Both the position numbers and the translations under genes were made by a program. The notes under the pieces are model-generated. The model worked only from the letters and a program-made list of their open reading frames with translations, was not told the origin of the DNA and did not search any database. A stretch of 64,000 bases of DNA, taken from NCBI GenBank assembly GCA_034044135.1, contig CP139021.1:4541635-4605634 (forward strand), in the 5' to 3' direction. The DNA comes from Flammeovirgaceae bacterium SG7u.111. Lineage in GTDB: Bacteria > Bacteroidota > Bacteroidia > Cytophagales > Flammeovirgaceae. The number at the start of each line of letters is the position of its first letter. The stretch's first letter is position 1. Of the stretch, positions 25,997-35,534 are shown in pieces.

Positions 25997-26977
25997 TTAT
26001 TCGCTCTTTTTCTTGATAGTAGCCTTGTACCTAAACTTAGGAATACCGCCTATGGGAACAGTATAAAATGGTAAAAACTCCCCGTATTGGTTGGTGAGGT
26101 AAAAGACGATGTTATTATTTTTTATTTTTTTGCTTTTCGCCTTTATAAATTGAATATCGAGCGAGGTATTATGTTCCTCATCTTTGATGGTATGCGTACT
26201 TGTAGCCCAATCCGCTTCCCTCGACGTATTCATCAGCTCCCCGTTTTTGGCTATCGAAATTACCCGAAGCACGCCATCCGCATCAAAATCAAAGTTATAT
26301 TGCTTAATGGAAATCACCCCTTCGCCCACATAGGGGTAAATGTGGCTCACTTGGTCCACATCGTCGTGCAGCCTGAACGAATATTCGTAGGTAAAGGCAT
26401 TCCCCCCTTCTACCTCTTCATTTTTATCCTTATCCACACTCATGAAATAGCGGAACAGGTTTCCATCATTTCCTACTATTCCTTCCGAAATTACTTTGAA
26501 CACATACCCGCCTAACTCTTCTACAAACTCTCCTTCCTTAGGATTGTAAGGACCAAAGTTGAACCACTTATCATCAAACTCAAGCTCATCGCCAAACACC
26601 CTAGAGTCTAGCATGTTTCCGCTTTTGAACTTTCCTACTGGGTCAATTTTTTGGGCATCTTGCTCCGAATAGGTTTTTGCCCCACCATACACCGAAAACC
26701 TTGTTTTGGTATTGAAACCACCTATATTCTCATCAATTTCCCCGCCCACATTGGGGTCGAAAATTCGGATAAAAACAGGGGTGATTTGGGTTTCGGGCAC
26801 TACAAAAAAGAAGGACTGGCTAAAGTCGTCATCGCCATAGCCTTGCTCCGCTTCGTTCCCAAACGTCACCAAAAATGGAATATTCTCATCGGCACCGGGC
26901 ACGCCTTGGGCAAGCACAAATGAACTGGTAAACACAAAAAAAACTAAGGCAATTGTTTTGATACTCCACATATACAT
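25997..26977 (-). CDS. Exported protein of unknown function
   Basis: A 326-aa protein with a signal peptide (SIKTIALVFFVFTSSFVLAQ) cleaved after about residue 24. The mature part is beta-rich and acidic, without a recognisable domain. It has stretches such as PVFIRIFDPNVGG and GNLFRYFMSVDKDKNEEVEG, which resemble C2- or jelly-roll-type surface proteins. Two in-frame ATGs lie at residues 1 and 3. It lies between aspartate kinase and the rhodanese genes on the same strand, but spacing gives no sign of a shared operon. I do not recognise the family. Confidence 0.75.
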   Translation of the reverse strand: MYMWSIKTIALVFFVFTSSFVLAQGVPGADENIPFLVTFGNEAEQGYGDDDFSQSFFFVVPETQITPVFIRIFDPNVGGEIDENIGGFNTKTRFSVYGGAKTYSEQDAQKIDPVGKFKSGNMLDSRVFGDELEFDDKWFNFGPYNPKEGEFVEELGGYVFKVISEGIVGNDGNLFRYFMSVDKDKNEEVEGGNAFTYEYSFRLHDDVDQVSHIYPYVGEGVISIKQYNFDFDADGVLRVISIAKNGELMNTSREADWATSTHTIKDEEHNTSLDIQFIKAKSKKIKNNNIVFYLTNQYGEFLPFYTVPIGGIPKFRYKATIKKKSE

Positions 26978-27069
26978 CGAATTCTATCTCGTCTTTTGTG
27001 TGGTTTTAACGATGAGTTGCTTAATCATCTTTACCGATTGGGGAAAAACATGATAAAAAGTTCAAGAGG

Positions 27070-27837
27070 TTATTTCCAACTTTTATATCCTCCTTCCAAA
27101 TTATACAGATTTTTTAGACCTTTTAGAGCCATAAGGTGGCAAGCGCTCACGCTCCTATTCCCACTCCTGCAATATACCACATAGGTTTTTTCTTTGTCAA
27201 GTTGGCTCACTTTATTCAAAAAATCCGGGCTTCTGAAATCCACATTTATGTTACCTTCTATCGCTCCATCGGCAACTTCTTCGGGCGTACGCACATCTAG
27301 CACTACCACATCTTTATTTTCCTTCAAGAAATTTTTCAAGCCCTCGGCATCTATATTAGTAAAACTCTTTTCAGACTCTATTTTTCCCACCCCTTTGTAC
27401 TCCTGCCAAGCATCGAAACCTCCTTCTAGCATCTTCACATTTTTCTTGCCCATTTGGGTAAGCAGCAACCAGGCTTCACGGGCTTTTGTCCCATCTTGGT
27501 CGTACAAAACAACTGGGTTTCCCTCATCAAAAAGCTTATTGGATTCTTCTCCCAAAAGCTCCGAAAAAGGCAGGTTGACCGCCCCTTCTTCAAGCTTGGC
27601 TAGGGCAAATACATTTGGCATCCGCAAATCCACCGCCTTTGCGCCCTCGCCCCCCAACAATTCCTCAACAGCTTTTGGAGACAAGGCATATTCCTCTTCT
27701 CCAATCAGTTGCAACGTTTCTTGTGCCGTTAGTTTTAAAGGAATTGTGTTTTTCTTAGTATAAGATGAATAAACAAACAACACTAAAAAAAACACGGCAA
27801 TGGCTGAAACTACTGCTATTACACGTTTGTCTTTCAT
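27070..27837 (-). CDS. Membrane-anchored tandem rhodanese
   Basis: A 255-aa protein from the ATG at 27837. An upstream extension in the same frame exists but has no homology. A TM segment (about residues 7-24) anchors it, with both rhodanese domains outside the cytoplasm (inference). The N-terminal domain (about 40-150) is inactive-looking: the catalytic loop reads YDQDGTKAR without Cys. The C-terminal domain (about 160-255) has an intact CRSGNRS loop with the sulfur-carrying C223. This is the usual layout of tandem sulfurtransferases, where only the second domain is catalytic. Another rhodanese gene lies about 240 bases upstream. Confidence 0.9.
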   Translation of the reverse strand: MKDKRVIAVVSAIAVFFLVLFVYSSYTKKNTIPLKLTAQETLQLIGEEEYALSPKAVEELLGGEGAKAVDLRMPNVFALAKLEEGAVNLPFSELLGEESNKLFDEGNPVVLYDQDGTKAREAWLLLTQMGKKNVKMLEGGFDAWQEYKGVGKIESEKSFTNIDAEGLKNFLKENKDVVVLDVRTPEEVADGAIEGNINVDFRSPDFLNKVSQLDKEKTYVVYCRSGNRSVSACHLMALKGLKNLYNLEGGYKSWK

Positions 27838-28074
27838 AGGAAAAAAATTATGATGAAAAAATGATTGTAAGTGTATGAACAAAAATAAGTGCAACCTATA
27901 TTTTAGTAAAACACTGATCGTCAACACTAAGTTGCTGTCATTAAAATAGCACTGGTGCTTACAAACAAAAAGAGCCTGGTTTATAGCTCAGGCAATATGA
28001 AGATGTTTTTCTATTGCCTAAGCCATAAAACTAGTGAGCTAACAGCGGAGCAATGAGCGCTTCTAGGCACACCA

Positions 28075-28416
28075 TTAAATAGTTCTCCCTTCGTACTGGA
28101 TAAGCCCGCCTTTGAGGTTATAAACCTTTTCGAAGCCTAACTTCACAAACATGTCGCAGGCGCGCCCAGCTCTTTTGCCCGATTGGCAATAGATATACAC
28201 CGCCTTTGCAGGGTCGAACTGAGCTATTTTATTCTTAAAATTAGGGTTTCGGATATCCAAGTTAAGTGCATTGGGAATCTTACGGTCGTCAAACTCCGAT
28301 TTAGCCCTTACATCTAACAAATATATTTTTTTCTGGGTACGAATAGCCGTTTCAAACTCCTCCGAACTAAGGACATTGTATTTCTTTTTACCAAAAATCA
28401 ATTCAGATAATGACAT
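28075..28416 (-). CDS. Single-domain rhodanese
   Basis: A 113-aa sulfurtransferase with the loop C77-Q-S-G-K-R-A-G, which fits CxxGxR. The fold elements are intact: YLLDVRAKSEFDDRKIPNALNLDI, and the ending KVYNLKGGLIQYEG. It is cytoplasmic (no signal peptide) and resembles the second domain of the membrane-anchored protein encoded next to it on the same strand. The two are separated by about 240 bases, so they probably have independent promoters. Its sulfur donor and acceptor are unknown. Confidence 0.92.
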   Translation of the reverse strand: MSLSELIFGKKKYNVLSSEEFETAIRTQKKIYLLDVRAKSEFDDRKIPNALNLDIRNPNFKNKIAQFDPAKAVYIYCQSGKRAGRACDMFVKLGFEKVYNLKGGLIQYEGRTI

Positions 28417-28605
28417 TTTCTACAAGAATAAGTGTACGAACAAAATAAAGACTCTATCTAAACCCAAGCCTTTTCCCTTCAATAGGGACTTACAAATTTA
28501 CACAAAAAGTCGGGTCGATAGATATTAAAAAACACCAAGCTGTTCGCATCCCTAATTTTTCTTCTTTACTTTGCTTTTGCATATTTTTGAAAAAAACTAT
28601 CGACT

Positions 28606-29460
28606 ATGCCAATATCAGACCTTTTTAAACTTGTATTCAGAGCTGCTATTATTTTTTCCATCATTGTATTTGTAGGATTTACCGTCACTGGCAAAATCAA
28701 CCGAGCCCACCATGTACTTCCCGAAAAGAGTTCCGTCACAGTAGCGGGGCAAAGCATGGATTTAGCAGCATTTGCCCAAAAACACCAACCTTCGTTTTAT
28801 GCTTCCAGCACCGTCTCCCAGCCCAACAAACTCTATTACGAAGTAGTAGATACCACGGGGATTTATGCTATTATCTACCATGCTGAGTGGAAAAATGAGG
28901 AGCACCCCAACATGGCCTTGGATGTTCTTAATAAAACAGCGGGCCTGGCTTACTACGGTTTCAATTTTCACGATGTGGAGTTTGTTCAGATAGATGTAGA
29001 TAAAACCACAGGCGAGATAATTAAGGTACTCGCCCCAACTGTTTTTGCCGAAGAGGTCAACACAGGAGGAAGGCAAAAGCTATTAGTTACAAAAGACTTA
29101 GACAGCTATTATGCTAGTATATTGGATGAGAATGGCAACGAGCTTTCCAAAAAGAATTTGGCATTTCCGGTACAATCGCCCTTGGCCATCGATGTCCTCA
29201 ACTGGAACCACCTTATGGTAGTGGCCAGCGGGATCGACGGCAAAAGCAAGCTTGAGTTCCCGCTCGTTTACCTCGATGACGAAACCTACAAATCGGAAAA
29301 GTTTGCCAGAAGAGATCACGCTGAATACTTCACCCCAAAAAGCCCTGCCAACAAGCCAATTATTTTCTTTGTGGCAAGTATATTCCTGTTCTATTTCACT
29401 GTAGTTCAATGGTCTTACCTCAAAAAAAGTAGGGAAAGGAAAAATGCGGCAAAAGGGTAA
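28606..29460 (+). CDS. Membrane protein with two TM segments and a large extracytoplasmic domain, unknown
   Basis: A 284-aa protein. A TM helix at about residues 9-28 (AAIIFSIIVFVGFTVTG) and another at about 256-275 (PIIFFVASIFLFYFTVVQW) flank a domain of about 220 residues that is probably extracytoplasmic. The C-terminus is basic (KKSRERKNAAKG), consistent with a cytoplasmic tail. No family is recognised. It is divergent from the rhodanese gene and converges with an ABC ATPase gene across a very strong terminator, so it is not the missing permease of that ABC system: it lacks the FtsX-type TM layout. Confidence 0.7.
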   Translation: MPISDLFKLVFRAAIIFSIIVFVGFTVTGKINRAHHVLPEKSSVTVAGQSMDLAAFAQKHQPSFYASSTVSQPNKLYYEVVDTTGIYAIIYHAEWKNEEHPNMALDVLNKTAGLAYYGFNFHDVEFVQIDVDKTTGEIIKVLAPTVFAEEVNTGGRQKLLVTKDLDSYYASILDENGNELSKKNLAFPVQSPLAIDVLNWNHLMVVASGIDGKSKLEFPLVYLDDETYKSEKFARRDHAEYFTPKSPANKPIIFFVASIFLFYFTVVQWSYLKKSRERKNAAKG

Positions 29461-29483
29461 CAAACAGCCACTTAAATAAAACA

Positions 29484-29520
29484 AACGGGGCGTCTTTTCT
29501 AGAAAAGACGCCCCGTTTTT
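29484..29520. terminator. Strong bidirectional terminator
   Basis: A perfect palindrome with 17-base arms centred on TCTAGA (29484-29517), followed by TTTTT. It includes a seven-base GC block (GGGGCGT). It separates the membrane protein gene from the convergent ABC ATPase. Confidence 0.9.
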
Positions 29521-29545
29521 GTATGTACGCAAAGCAATCTATGAG

Positions 29546-30235
29546 TTACACATGGAATTGCTCCTTAATATTTTCGGTTACTACCTGACCGTCAAATAAG
29601 TGAATGACACGGTGGGCAAAGTTAGAATCGTGCGGAGAGTGAGTCACCATTATGATGGTAGTTCCTGCTTTGTTCAAGTCTGTAAGCAAGTTCATTACCT
29701 CTTCGCCATGAGCCGAGTCCAAGTTACCTGTTGGCTCATCGGCAAGGATTAGTGGAGGATTGGCAATTACCGCACGGGCAATAGCCACACGCTGCTGCTG
29801 ACCTCCAGAAAGTTGCTGAGGAAAGTGATTCCTCCTGTTCATGATGTTCATTTGCTCCAATACCGCCTCTACTCTTTCTTTTCTTTCTTTAGCTGGCACC
29901 TTGAGGTAAAGTAATGGTAGTTCTACGTTTTCAAACACGGTAAGCTCGTCTATCAAGTTAAAGCTTTGGAAAATGAACCCTATCGAGCCTTTTCTCAGCT
30001 CTGAGCGTTGTCTCTCAGAAAAGTTAGAAACATCTTTGTCCAAGAAGTTGTACTCGCCACTTGAGGGGTTGTCCAACAAGCCCATGATGTTTAGCAAAGT
30101 TGATTTACCACAACCAGAAGGCCCCATAATCGCAATAAACTCACCAGTTTTCACCTCAACATTCACGTCGTTGAGCGCAGTGGTTTCTATTTCTTCTGTG
30201 GTATAGATTTTTTTCAGGTTCTTAGCTTTGATCAT
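29546..30235 (-). CDS. ABC transporter ATP-binding protein, MacB/LolD type
   Basis: A 229-aa ATPase. Walker A GPSGCGKST is at residues 38-46, the signature LSGGQQQR at 142-149 and Walker B LILADEP at 162-168, followed by the D-loop TGNLD. This cluster of features is typical of ATPases that pair with FtsX/MacB-type permeases in lipoprotein or macrolide-like export. Upstream on the same strand is a membrane fusion protein gene, but no permease gene is present on either side; the following gene is convergent and separated by a terminator. Its membrane partner must be encoded elsewhere. Confidence 0.95.
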   Translation of the reverse strand: MIKAKNLKKIYTTEEIETTALNDVNVEVKTGEFIAIMGPSGCGKSTLLNIMGLLDNPSSGEYNFLDKDVSNFSERQRSELRKGSIGFIFQSFNLIDELTVFENVELPLLYLKVPAKERKERVEAVLEQMNIMNRRNHFPQQLSGGQQQRVAIARAVIANPPLILADEPTGNLDSAHGEEVMNLLTDLNKAGTTIIMVTHSPHDSNFAHRVIHLFDGQVVTENIKEQFHV

Positions 30236-30501
30236 TTTTGTTGTTTTTTTTGAGCAGAAAAGAAAGAGTTATTAATTTGACACTAGAAAATTTTATATCG
30301 TATTCCCTTTATCAGGATATCTTCCGTTAAGGACAACAATCTTATTTAAAAGGATGCACGATCGAGCATATTTTTTTAGTGACATCTAACTGATTGATAC
30401 TTTAAGATATCACTCTGATTACTAATTATATAGCAAAACTATTTGATTGGTAGAATTTCAATGCTAACGGTTTGCTGAAACCATATGCAAAATCTACCTT
30501 G

Positions 30502-31755
30502 TTAGTTTTGCAACACAAGCACTTCATTGTCTCCAAAATTATCGTAGGAAGAAGTCACAACTTTCTCGCCTGGTTCCAAGCCTTCCAACACCTCAAAATA
30601 TTCGGTATTTCTTCTTCCAATTCGGATATTTCTCCTTGAGGCTTTATCTCCGGCATCGTTCACCACATACACCCAGTTTCCACCAGTGCTTGAGTAAAAA
30701 CCGCCAACAGGAACTAAAGTAGCCTTTACTGGGCTGCCTAGCTGGATTTTAACCCGTGGGGAAAGTCCTCTTTTCATACCAGCAGGTGCTTCTCCTACAA
30801 ATTCCATATCTACTTCAAACCTACCTTCGGTAATATTGGGATAGATTTTCGTAATCTTCATTTCGTAAGTCCTGCCGCTGAAATCGAACGTACCGATAAG
30901 CCCTTTCTCAATTCTTGGCAGGTAAAGCTCATCAATCCTCACCCTCACCTTAAAGTTATCCATCACATCTATCTGGCCTATCCTTTCCCCAGGAATAATC
31001 CCTTGTCCTATTTCCAAATCGGGAGTAGAAAGCTGACCCGCCGTAGGAGCGCGTATCACCAAATTATCGAGGATATCCCCAACCGCATCGAGGCTTTTGA
31101 GAATCCTACCCATGATCATCCCTTGCTGGCTAAGCTGATATGCTTTACTTATAGAGTCTTGTTTGAAGGAAGAATATTGCAGTTCCCGCACTTTCAAATT
31201 GTAGAAATAAGGCTTTTCTACCTCTTCAAACTCCCGCTTCGAAACCATATCCTGTTCAAAAAGCCTCTTGAAACGCTCATATTGAGGCTTTAGAAGAGCA
31301 ATTTGATTGTCGATAGCAGCAAGTTCCGACTCCAGCCTCAGGCTGTTGCTTTCCATCTGGAGTTGCGTTTGCCGGGCTATGTTCAGTTGCTCGTAGAGCC
31401 TTGTTTCCGAATTCATCACTTCCCTTTCGAGGGCATCGTTGGCAAGCAAAAGGATTGTGTCGCCAGCTTTCACAACCGCACCTGTTTCCCTTATTATCTT
31501 TTTGATATTTCCGCCCTGGATCACGTCCAAGTAGCGCGTTTCGATGGGAAGCACCGTACCCGTTTGGGGAACATATTCTTGAAAAGAGTCGAACTTGACC
31601 GTAGAAACTGTAATCTTATTTAGATCGACATTGTACTTGGAACGCCTATCGGCAAAAATGAAGCTATAAAGTATGCCTGACACAAGTGCCACACCTAATC
31701 CGATAGTGATAATCCTTTTGAGAGTCCACGTTTTCTTTTGTATTTTTCTATCCAT
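30502..31755 (-). CDS. HlyD/MacA-type membrane fusion protein of an ABC exporter
   Basis: A 417-aa adaptor. A TM anchor lies at about residues 14-32 (IITIGLGVALVSGILYSF), then the first lipoyl half (VIQGGNIKKIIRETGAVVKAGDTIL), a long coiled coil (about 115-225) and the second half (IRAPTAGQLSTPDLEIGQGI). The C-terminal part ends with the membrane-proximal domain (VYVVNDAGDKASRRNI). It resembles MacA but is TM-anchored rather than a lipoprotein. It precedes the ATPase gene by 266 bases on the same strand and probably works with it. Confidence 0.9.
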   Translation of the reverse strand: MDRKIQKKTWTLKRIITIGLGVALVSGILYSFIFADRRSKYNVDLNKITVSTVKFDSFQEYVPQTGTVLPIETRYLDVIQGGNIKKIIRETGAVVKAGDTILLLANDALEREVMNSETRLYEQLNIARQTQLQMESNSLRLESELAAIDNQIALLKPQYERFKRLFEQDMVSKREFEEVEKPYFYNLKVRELQYSSFKQDSISKAYQLSQQGMIMGRILKSLDAVGDILDNLVIRAPTAGQLSTPDLEIGQGIIPGERIGQIDVMDNFKVRVRIDELYLPRIEKGLIGTFDFSGRTYEMKITKIYPNITEGRFEVDMEFVGEAPAGMKRGLSPRVKIQLGSPVKATLVPVGGFYSSTGGNWVYVVNDAGDKASRRNIRIGRRNTEYFEVLEGLEPGEKVVTSSYDNFGDNEVLVLQN

Positions 31756-32130
31756 TATCTGCCGATTGCTAAATGTAATTCGATTATTAAAAAGTTAATG
31801 AGGTTTTGTGCAATTCTATTTGGTAGTGGAATAAAGTTAATTTGACCTAGGAACACTTCGAATTTTCCAACAAATGTGCCACTTAAACAACTTTCTTATT
31901 TACAGACAGTTACAAATAACATCTTCGGTTTCAGTTGGTCGAGGGCGGATAAAACTGCCCGTTGACGGACAGTAATTTTTCATTTCTAAACCGAATTGCA
32001 CATATAGGGCCAAGCCTTACAAATGGAGCGGTTTTCAAGCACTTTATCTGTCCAAAACCATCAATTCTATTTCCAAGCCAAAGAAATACATTACTTTTGC
32101 CCATTGCTTTTACCAACCAGAAGGAAACCC
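31756..32130. promoter_or_regulatory. Divergent promoter region, mnmE / membrane fusion protein
   Basis: A 375-base gap between divergent genes. TACTTTTG at 32092-32099 fits the -7 consensus TAnnTTTG and lies 31 bases before the mnmE ATG. No clear -33 box is found at the usual distance. Nothing else stands out. Confidence 0.35.
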
Positions 32131-33516
32131 ATGAGAAACACGCATTTAGTCGACAACCAAGATACGATCATTGCACTTGCGACCGCTCCAGGGCGGGCAG
32201 CTATTTCTGTGCTTAGGATATCTGGGGAAGATGCTATTTCCATCACCAACAAGCTTTTCAAAGGCAAAAACCTCGAAAAGCAAGAGGGGCACACCTTGCA
32301 CTTTGGTACCTTGATGGACGGCGAAATAATAGTAGATGAAGTATTGGTTTCTCTCTTTAGGACGCCCAAATCGTATACGGGGGAAAACAGCATCGAAATA
32401 TCTTGCCACGGCTCGCCCTTCATTGTCCAGAAAATAATCAAGCTTTACTTGGCAAACGGAGTCCGCTATGCAAAAGCAGGGGAATTTACCAAACGAGCTT
32501 TTAGCAATGGAAAGTTTGACCTAGCGCAAGCCGAAGCCGTTGCCGACCTCATCGCTTCCGATTCTGACATTGCCCACAAAGCTGCCCTTAACCAGATGCG
32601 GGGCGGTTTTTCCAATGAAATAAAAACCCTGCGGGAAAAGCTCATCCACTTCGCCTCTATGATAGAACTTGAGTTGGACTTTAGTGAAGAAGATGTAGAG
32701 TTTGCCGACCGAGGGCAACTTAGCGCACTGATTGACGAGCTAGAAATCACCATCCAAGCCCTTATCAATTCTTTTGACCTAGGAAACGTGATAAAGAACG
32801 GAATCCCGACCGTGATCGCTGGAAAGCCCAATGCGGGCAAATCGACCTTGCTCAATGCCCTGCTCAACGAGGAAAAAGCCATCGTTTCGGAAATAGCAGG
32901 CACTACCCGCGACTTCATTGAAGACGAGCTTATTATCGGTGGAATTTCCTTCCGCTTCATAGACACCGCCGGCCTGCGCCACACCGACGACAAAGTGGAA
33001 GCCATTGGCGTACAGCGTACCTACGAAAAAATGCGGGACGCTTCGCTCATCATCTACCTCTTCGATATTTCCGAGACTTCCGTTTCCGAGCTTAAAGAAG
33101 AAACCGACAAGCTAGAAAAAATGGGCATTCCCTACCTCGCCGTTGCCAATAAAATCGACCTGTTGGAAAGCAAAAAAATGCCCGAAGCCTTTGCCGATGT
33201 GGAGCACCTGATCAGCATTTCGGCATCGGACCGCAACCAAATCAGTATCCTGAAAGACAAACTATTGGAAGTAGTAAGCCTCGACTCCTTTAGCTCGGGC
33301 AATACCATAGTGACCAACGCCCGCCACTACGAAAGCTTGGTGAGCACCATGAGCGCCTTGCAAGACGTGCGCACGGGCATCGCCTCCCAAATAAGCGGAG
33401 ACTTCCTCGCCATCGACATCCGCAGCGCCCTCCACCACCTCGGTGAGATCACCGGTGAAATCACCACGGACGATTTGCTGGGGAATATCTTCAGCAAGTT
33501 TTGTATCGGGAAGTAA
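32131..33516 (+). CDS. mnmE: tRNA modification GTPase MnmE
   Basis: MnmE with MnmG installs the carboxymethylaminomethyl group on U34 of some tRNAs. From the ATG at 32131 the protein is 461 aa, the usual length; an in-frame extension 36 codons upstream is not conserved. The N-terminal folate-binding domain (DTIIALATAPGRAAISVLRISG) precedes the inserted G domain: G1 GKPNAGKS at 231-238, GTTRD at about 257-261, G3 DTAG at 278-281 and NKID. The C-terminus F-C-I-G-K (C458) is intact. Those last codons double as the attachment site of the downstream element, and the stop TAA comes from the element's side of the junction. Confidence 0.97.
   Translation: MRNTHLVDNQDTIIALATAPGRAAISVLRISGEDAISITNKLFKGKNLEKQEGHTLHFGTLMDGEIIVDEVLVSLFRTPKSYTGENSIEISCHGSPFIVQKIIKLYLANGVRYAKAGEFTKRAFSNGKFDLAQAEAVADLIASDSDIAHKAALNQMRGGFSNEIKTLREKLIHFASMIELELDFSEEDVEFADRGQLSALIDELEITIQALINSFDLGNVIKNGIPTVIAGKPNAGKSTLLNALLNEEKAIVSEIAGTTRDFIEDELIIGGISFRFIDTAGLRHTDDKVEAIGVQRTYEKMRDASLIIYLFDISETSVSELKEETDKLEKMGIPYLAVANKIDLLESKKMPEAFADVEHLISISASDRNQISILKDKLLEVVSLDSFSSGNTIVTNARHYESLVSTMSALQDVRTGIASQISGDFLAIDIRSALHHLGEITGEITTDDLLGNIFSKFCIGK
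33499..33516 (+). other. attL
   Basis: TTTTGTATCGGGAAGTAA, the last codons of mnmE (F-C-I-G-K-stop) at the left boundary of the element. It matches attR at 16 of 18 positions, with the first 14 identical. Confidence 0.9.
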
Positions 33517-33638
33517 TTACCACAAAACAACCCATCACAAAAATAGTATAAAAGCGCATAAAACAGGATTTAAAGCAAAAAAATAAATGTTTTAATGACC
33601 TGTTTATTTTGTAGCATTATGTGTTTATTTTGATTATA

Positions 33639-33657
33639 TTTGTACCTCATTTGTACC
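33639..33657 (+). repeat. Left subterminal 19-bp repeat, candidate integrase arm site
   Basis: TTTGTACCTCATTTGTACC, itself two TTTGTACC units. It is found again near the right end at 48486-48504 with one mismatch, in the same orientation. Position just inside both ends suggests arm-type sites for the tyrosine recombinase. Confidence 0.6.
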
Positions 33658-33659
33658 CC

Positions 33660-33691
33660 GACCGAAAAAAACCACACTTCGGTCTTTTTTT
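33660..33691 (+). terminator. Rho-independent terminator inside the left end
   Basis: GACCGAA (33660-33666) and TTCGGTC (33678-33684) followed by seven T. It would stop read-through from mnmE into the element. Confidence 0.8.
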
Positions 33692-33750
33692 GGGGAAATT
33701 ATGGCACTTATTTACACTTAATTTATCTTATTTCTACTTAAGTACATCTA

Positions 33751-34293
33751 ATGAGCAGTAATATCAAGGTACAACGCATTTGTCAGCATTGCAGTAAAGA
33801 GTTTACAGCCCGCACCACGGTTACAAAATATTGTTCTGACAATTGCGCTAAGCGAGCTTATAAGGCGAGAAAAAAAGCTGAAAAGGTCGGGAAGTCGAAT
33901 ACCGAAACCACTAAGCAAAGACCTATTGAGGAAATTAAGGCTAAGGAGTTCTTGACGGTTCGGGAAGTCTCTATTTTATTGGGATGCTCTACTCGGACTG
34001 CTTACAGACTAATTGACAACGGTACTTTAAAAGCAGTGAATCTTGCTGAACGTATGACTAGGGTAAAGAAAAGTGAACTGAACAATTTATTAGAGCAACC
34101 CTTACCCCCAGCCCCGAAAGAAGAAACACAATTTGATATTAATGACTGCTATACCCTTTCGGAAACTCAAGACAAATATGGGATTTCAGAAAAAGCCCTT
34201 TACGAACTTATAAACCGAAATAATATCCCTAAAACCAAAAAGGGCAAGTTCGCCTATGTTCCCAAACAGACAATAGACCAGTTACTAGCGTAA
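33751..34293 (+). CDS. Helix-turn-helix protein with N-terminal zinc finger
   Basis: A 180-aa protein. The first 40 residues hold a zinc-finger-like pattern (CQHCSKEFTARTTVTKYCSDNCAKRAY) with four cysteines. Two excisionase/MerR-like HTH units follow: FLTVREVSILLGCSTRTAYRLIDNGTL (about residues 70-97) and CYTLSETQDKYGISEKALYELINRN (about 133-157). Proteins of this build commonly sit directly before tyrosine recombinases in Bacteroidota mobile elements. It starts 234 bases inside attL and 60 bases before the integrase gene, so it likely controls excision or integrase expression. Confidence 0.8.
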   Translation: MSSNIKVQRICQHCSKEFTARTTVTKYCSDNCAKRAYKARKKAEKVGKSNTETTKQRPIEEIKAKEFLTVREVSILLGCSTRTAYRLIDNGTLKAVNLAERMTRVKKSELNNLLEQPLPPAPKEETQFDINDCYTLSETQDKYGISEKALYELINRNNIPKTKKGKFAYVPKQTIDQLLA

Positions 34294-34353
34294 AAAAGTT
34301 CTTTTTAAGACTTCACTTTTTTCACTAATTTCACCACAAAGCATAAAAGACTA

Positions 34354-35511
34354 ATGGCTATTAAAGTAAGCTTGAGACAAAAAAAGATCAGCAAAGGGCG
34401 TGAAAGCCTATACCTTGATTTTTATCCCCCTATCCCACACCCTGAAACAGGCAAGCCAACACGAAGGGAGTTTTTAGGGCTATACATCTTAGAAAAGCCT
34501 AAAACACCCATAGACAAACAACAGAATAAAGAACAATTAGCTTTAGGCGAAAGTATAAGGCAAAAGCGGGAAAACTTTTTAAACAAGCCTGAAATTTATA
34601 GCCAGTACGAAAAGGAACAACTACGGATAAAAGAGCAGGGCGAAAGATGCTTTGTAGAATACTTTAAGACATTGGCAAAAAAGCGTAAAGGTTCTAACTA
34701 TAATAATTGGGATTCTGCGCTAAACCACTTCGCAAGCTTTACCAATGGCAGTTTAAAGTTTGCCGAACTCAACGAACGGATTTTAGAAGACTTCAAAGAA
34801 TACCTACTTAGCACAAAAAGCAGGAGGAGCGACAAAACAACCCTTTCACAAAACTCAGCGGTTTCCTACTTCAATAAGGTTAAAGCTACACTACGTCAAG
34901 CATACAAAGACGGCATTTTACAAACAGACCTCAACACCAAAATAAGCCCAATAAAAACCGAAGAAACCAGACGGGAATATTTGACTATTGAGGAGCTAAA
35001 CCAACTTGTCAAAACCCCGTGCAATGCCCCCTTGCTGAAACGTGCAGCTTTATTCTCAGCACTTACTGGATTGCGGTTCTCAGATATTCAAAAAATGGTA
35101 TGGAGTGAATTAGAATACATAGAGGGACAAGGTTATTTTCTGAATTTCAATCAAAAGAAAACTAAAGGAGTGGAAGTGTTGCCTATACCAGAACAAGCTT
35201 ACAATTTCACAGAAGGAAATAAAAACCCAAAGGATATGCCACAGGATAAAAAGGTGTTCGAGGGGCTTAAATATTCTGCCTACCAAAACAAACACCTCTT
35301 CCAATGGATAGGAGCAGCGGGGATAACAAAAGACATCACCTTTCACTGCTTTAGGCACACCTACGCAACACTTCAACTAGTTAACGGGACGGACATTTAC
35401 ACCGTCTCAAAAATGCTAGGGCATAAAGACCTTAAGACTACGCAGGTTTACGCTAAAATAGTAGATGAAGCCAAGAGGGAGGCAGCGGGTAAAATTAAAT
35501 TGGATTTGTAG
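34354..35511 (+). CDS. Tyrosine recombinase (phage-type integrase)
   Basis: A 385-aa site-specific recombinase with a complete active site: R241 (TGLRFSD), a lysine in the beta-hairpin at about 268-271 (QKKTKG), H331-x-x-R334 (HCFRH), H357 (LGHKDL) and the nucleophile Y366 (TTQVYAKI). The N-terminal arm-binding and SAM-like core-binding domains (about residues 1-190) precede it. It is probably the enzyme that inserted this element into the mnmE 3' end. The gene is on the plus strand, pointing away from attL. Confidence 0.95.
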   Translation: MAIKVSLRQKKISKGRESLYLDFYPPIPHPETGKPTRREFLGLYILEKPKTPIDKQQNKEQLALGESIRQKRENFLNKPEIYSQYEKEQLRIKEQGERCFVEYFKTLAKKRKGSNYNNWDSALNHFASFTNGSLKFAELNERILEDFKEYLLSTKSRRSDKTTLSQNSAVSYFNKVKATLRQAYKDGILQTDLNTKISPIKTEETRREYLTIEELNQLVKTPCNAPLLKRAALFSALTGLRFSDIQKMVWSELEYIEGQGYFLNFNQKKTKGVEVLPIPEQAYNFTEGNKNPKDMPQDKKVFEGLKYSAYQNKHLFQWIGAAGITKDITFHCFRHTYATLQLVNGTDIYTVSKMLGHKDLKTTQVYAKIVDEAKREAAGKIKLDL

Positions 35512-35534
35512 AATAATTAAAGGCATAAAGAAGA

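Noticed and set aside
28606-29460. Permease of the neighbouring ABC system
   Set aside because: It has only two TM helices, lies on the opposite strand and is separated by a strong terminator.
32466-33005. 179-codon frame antisense to mnmE
   Set aside because: Ser/Arg-rich shadow of the mnmE coding strand, without motifs.
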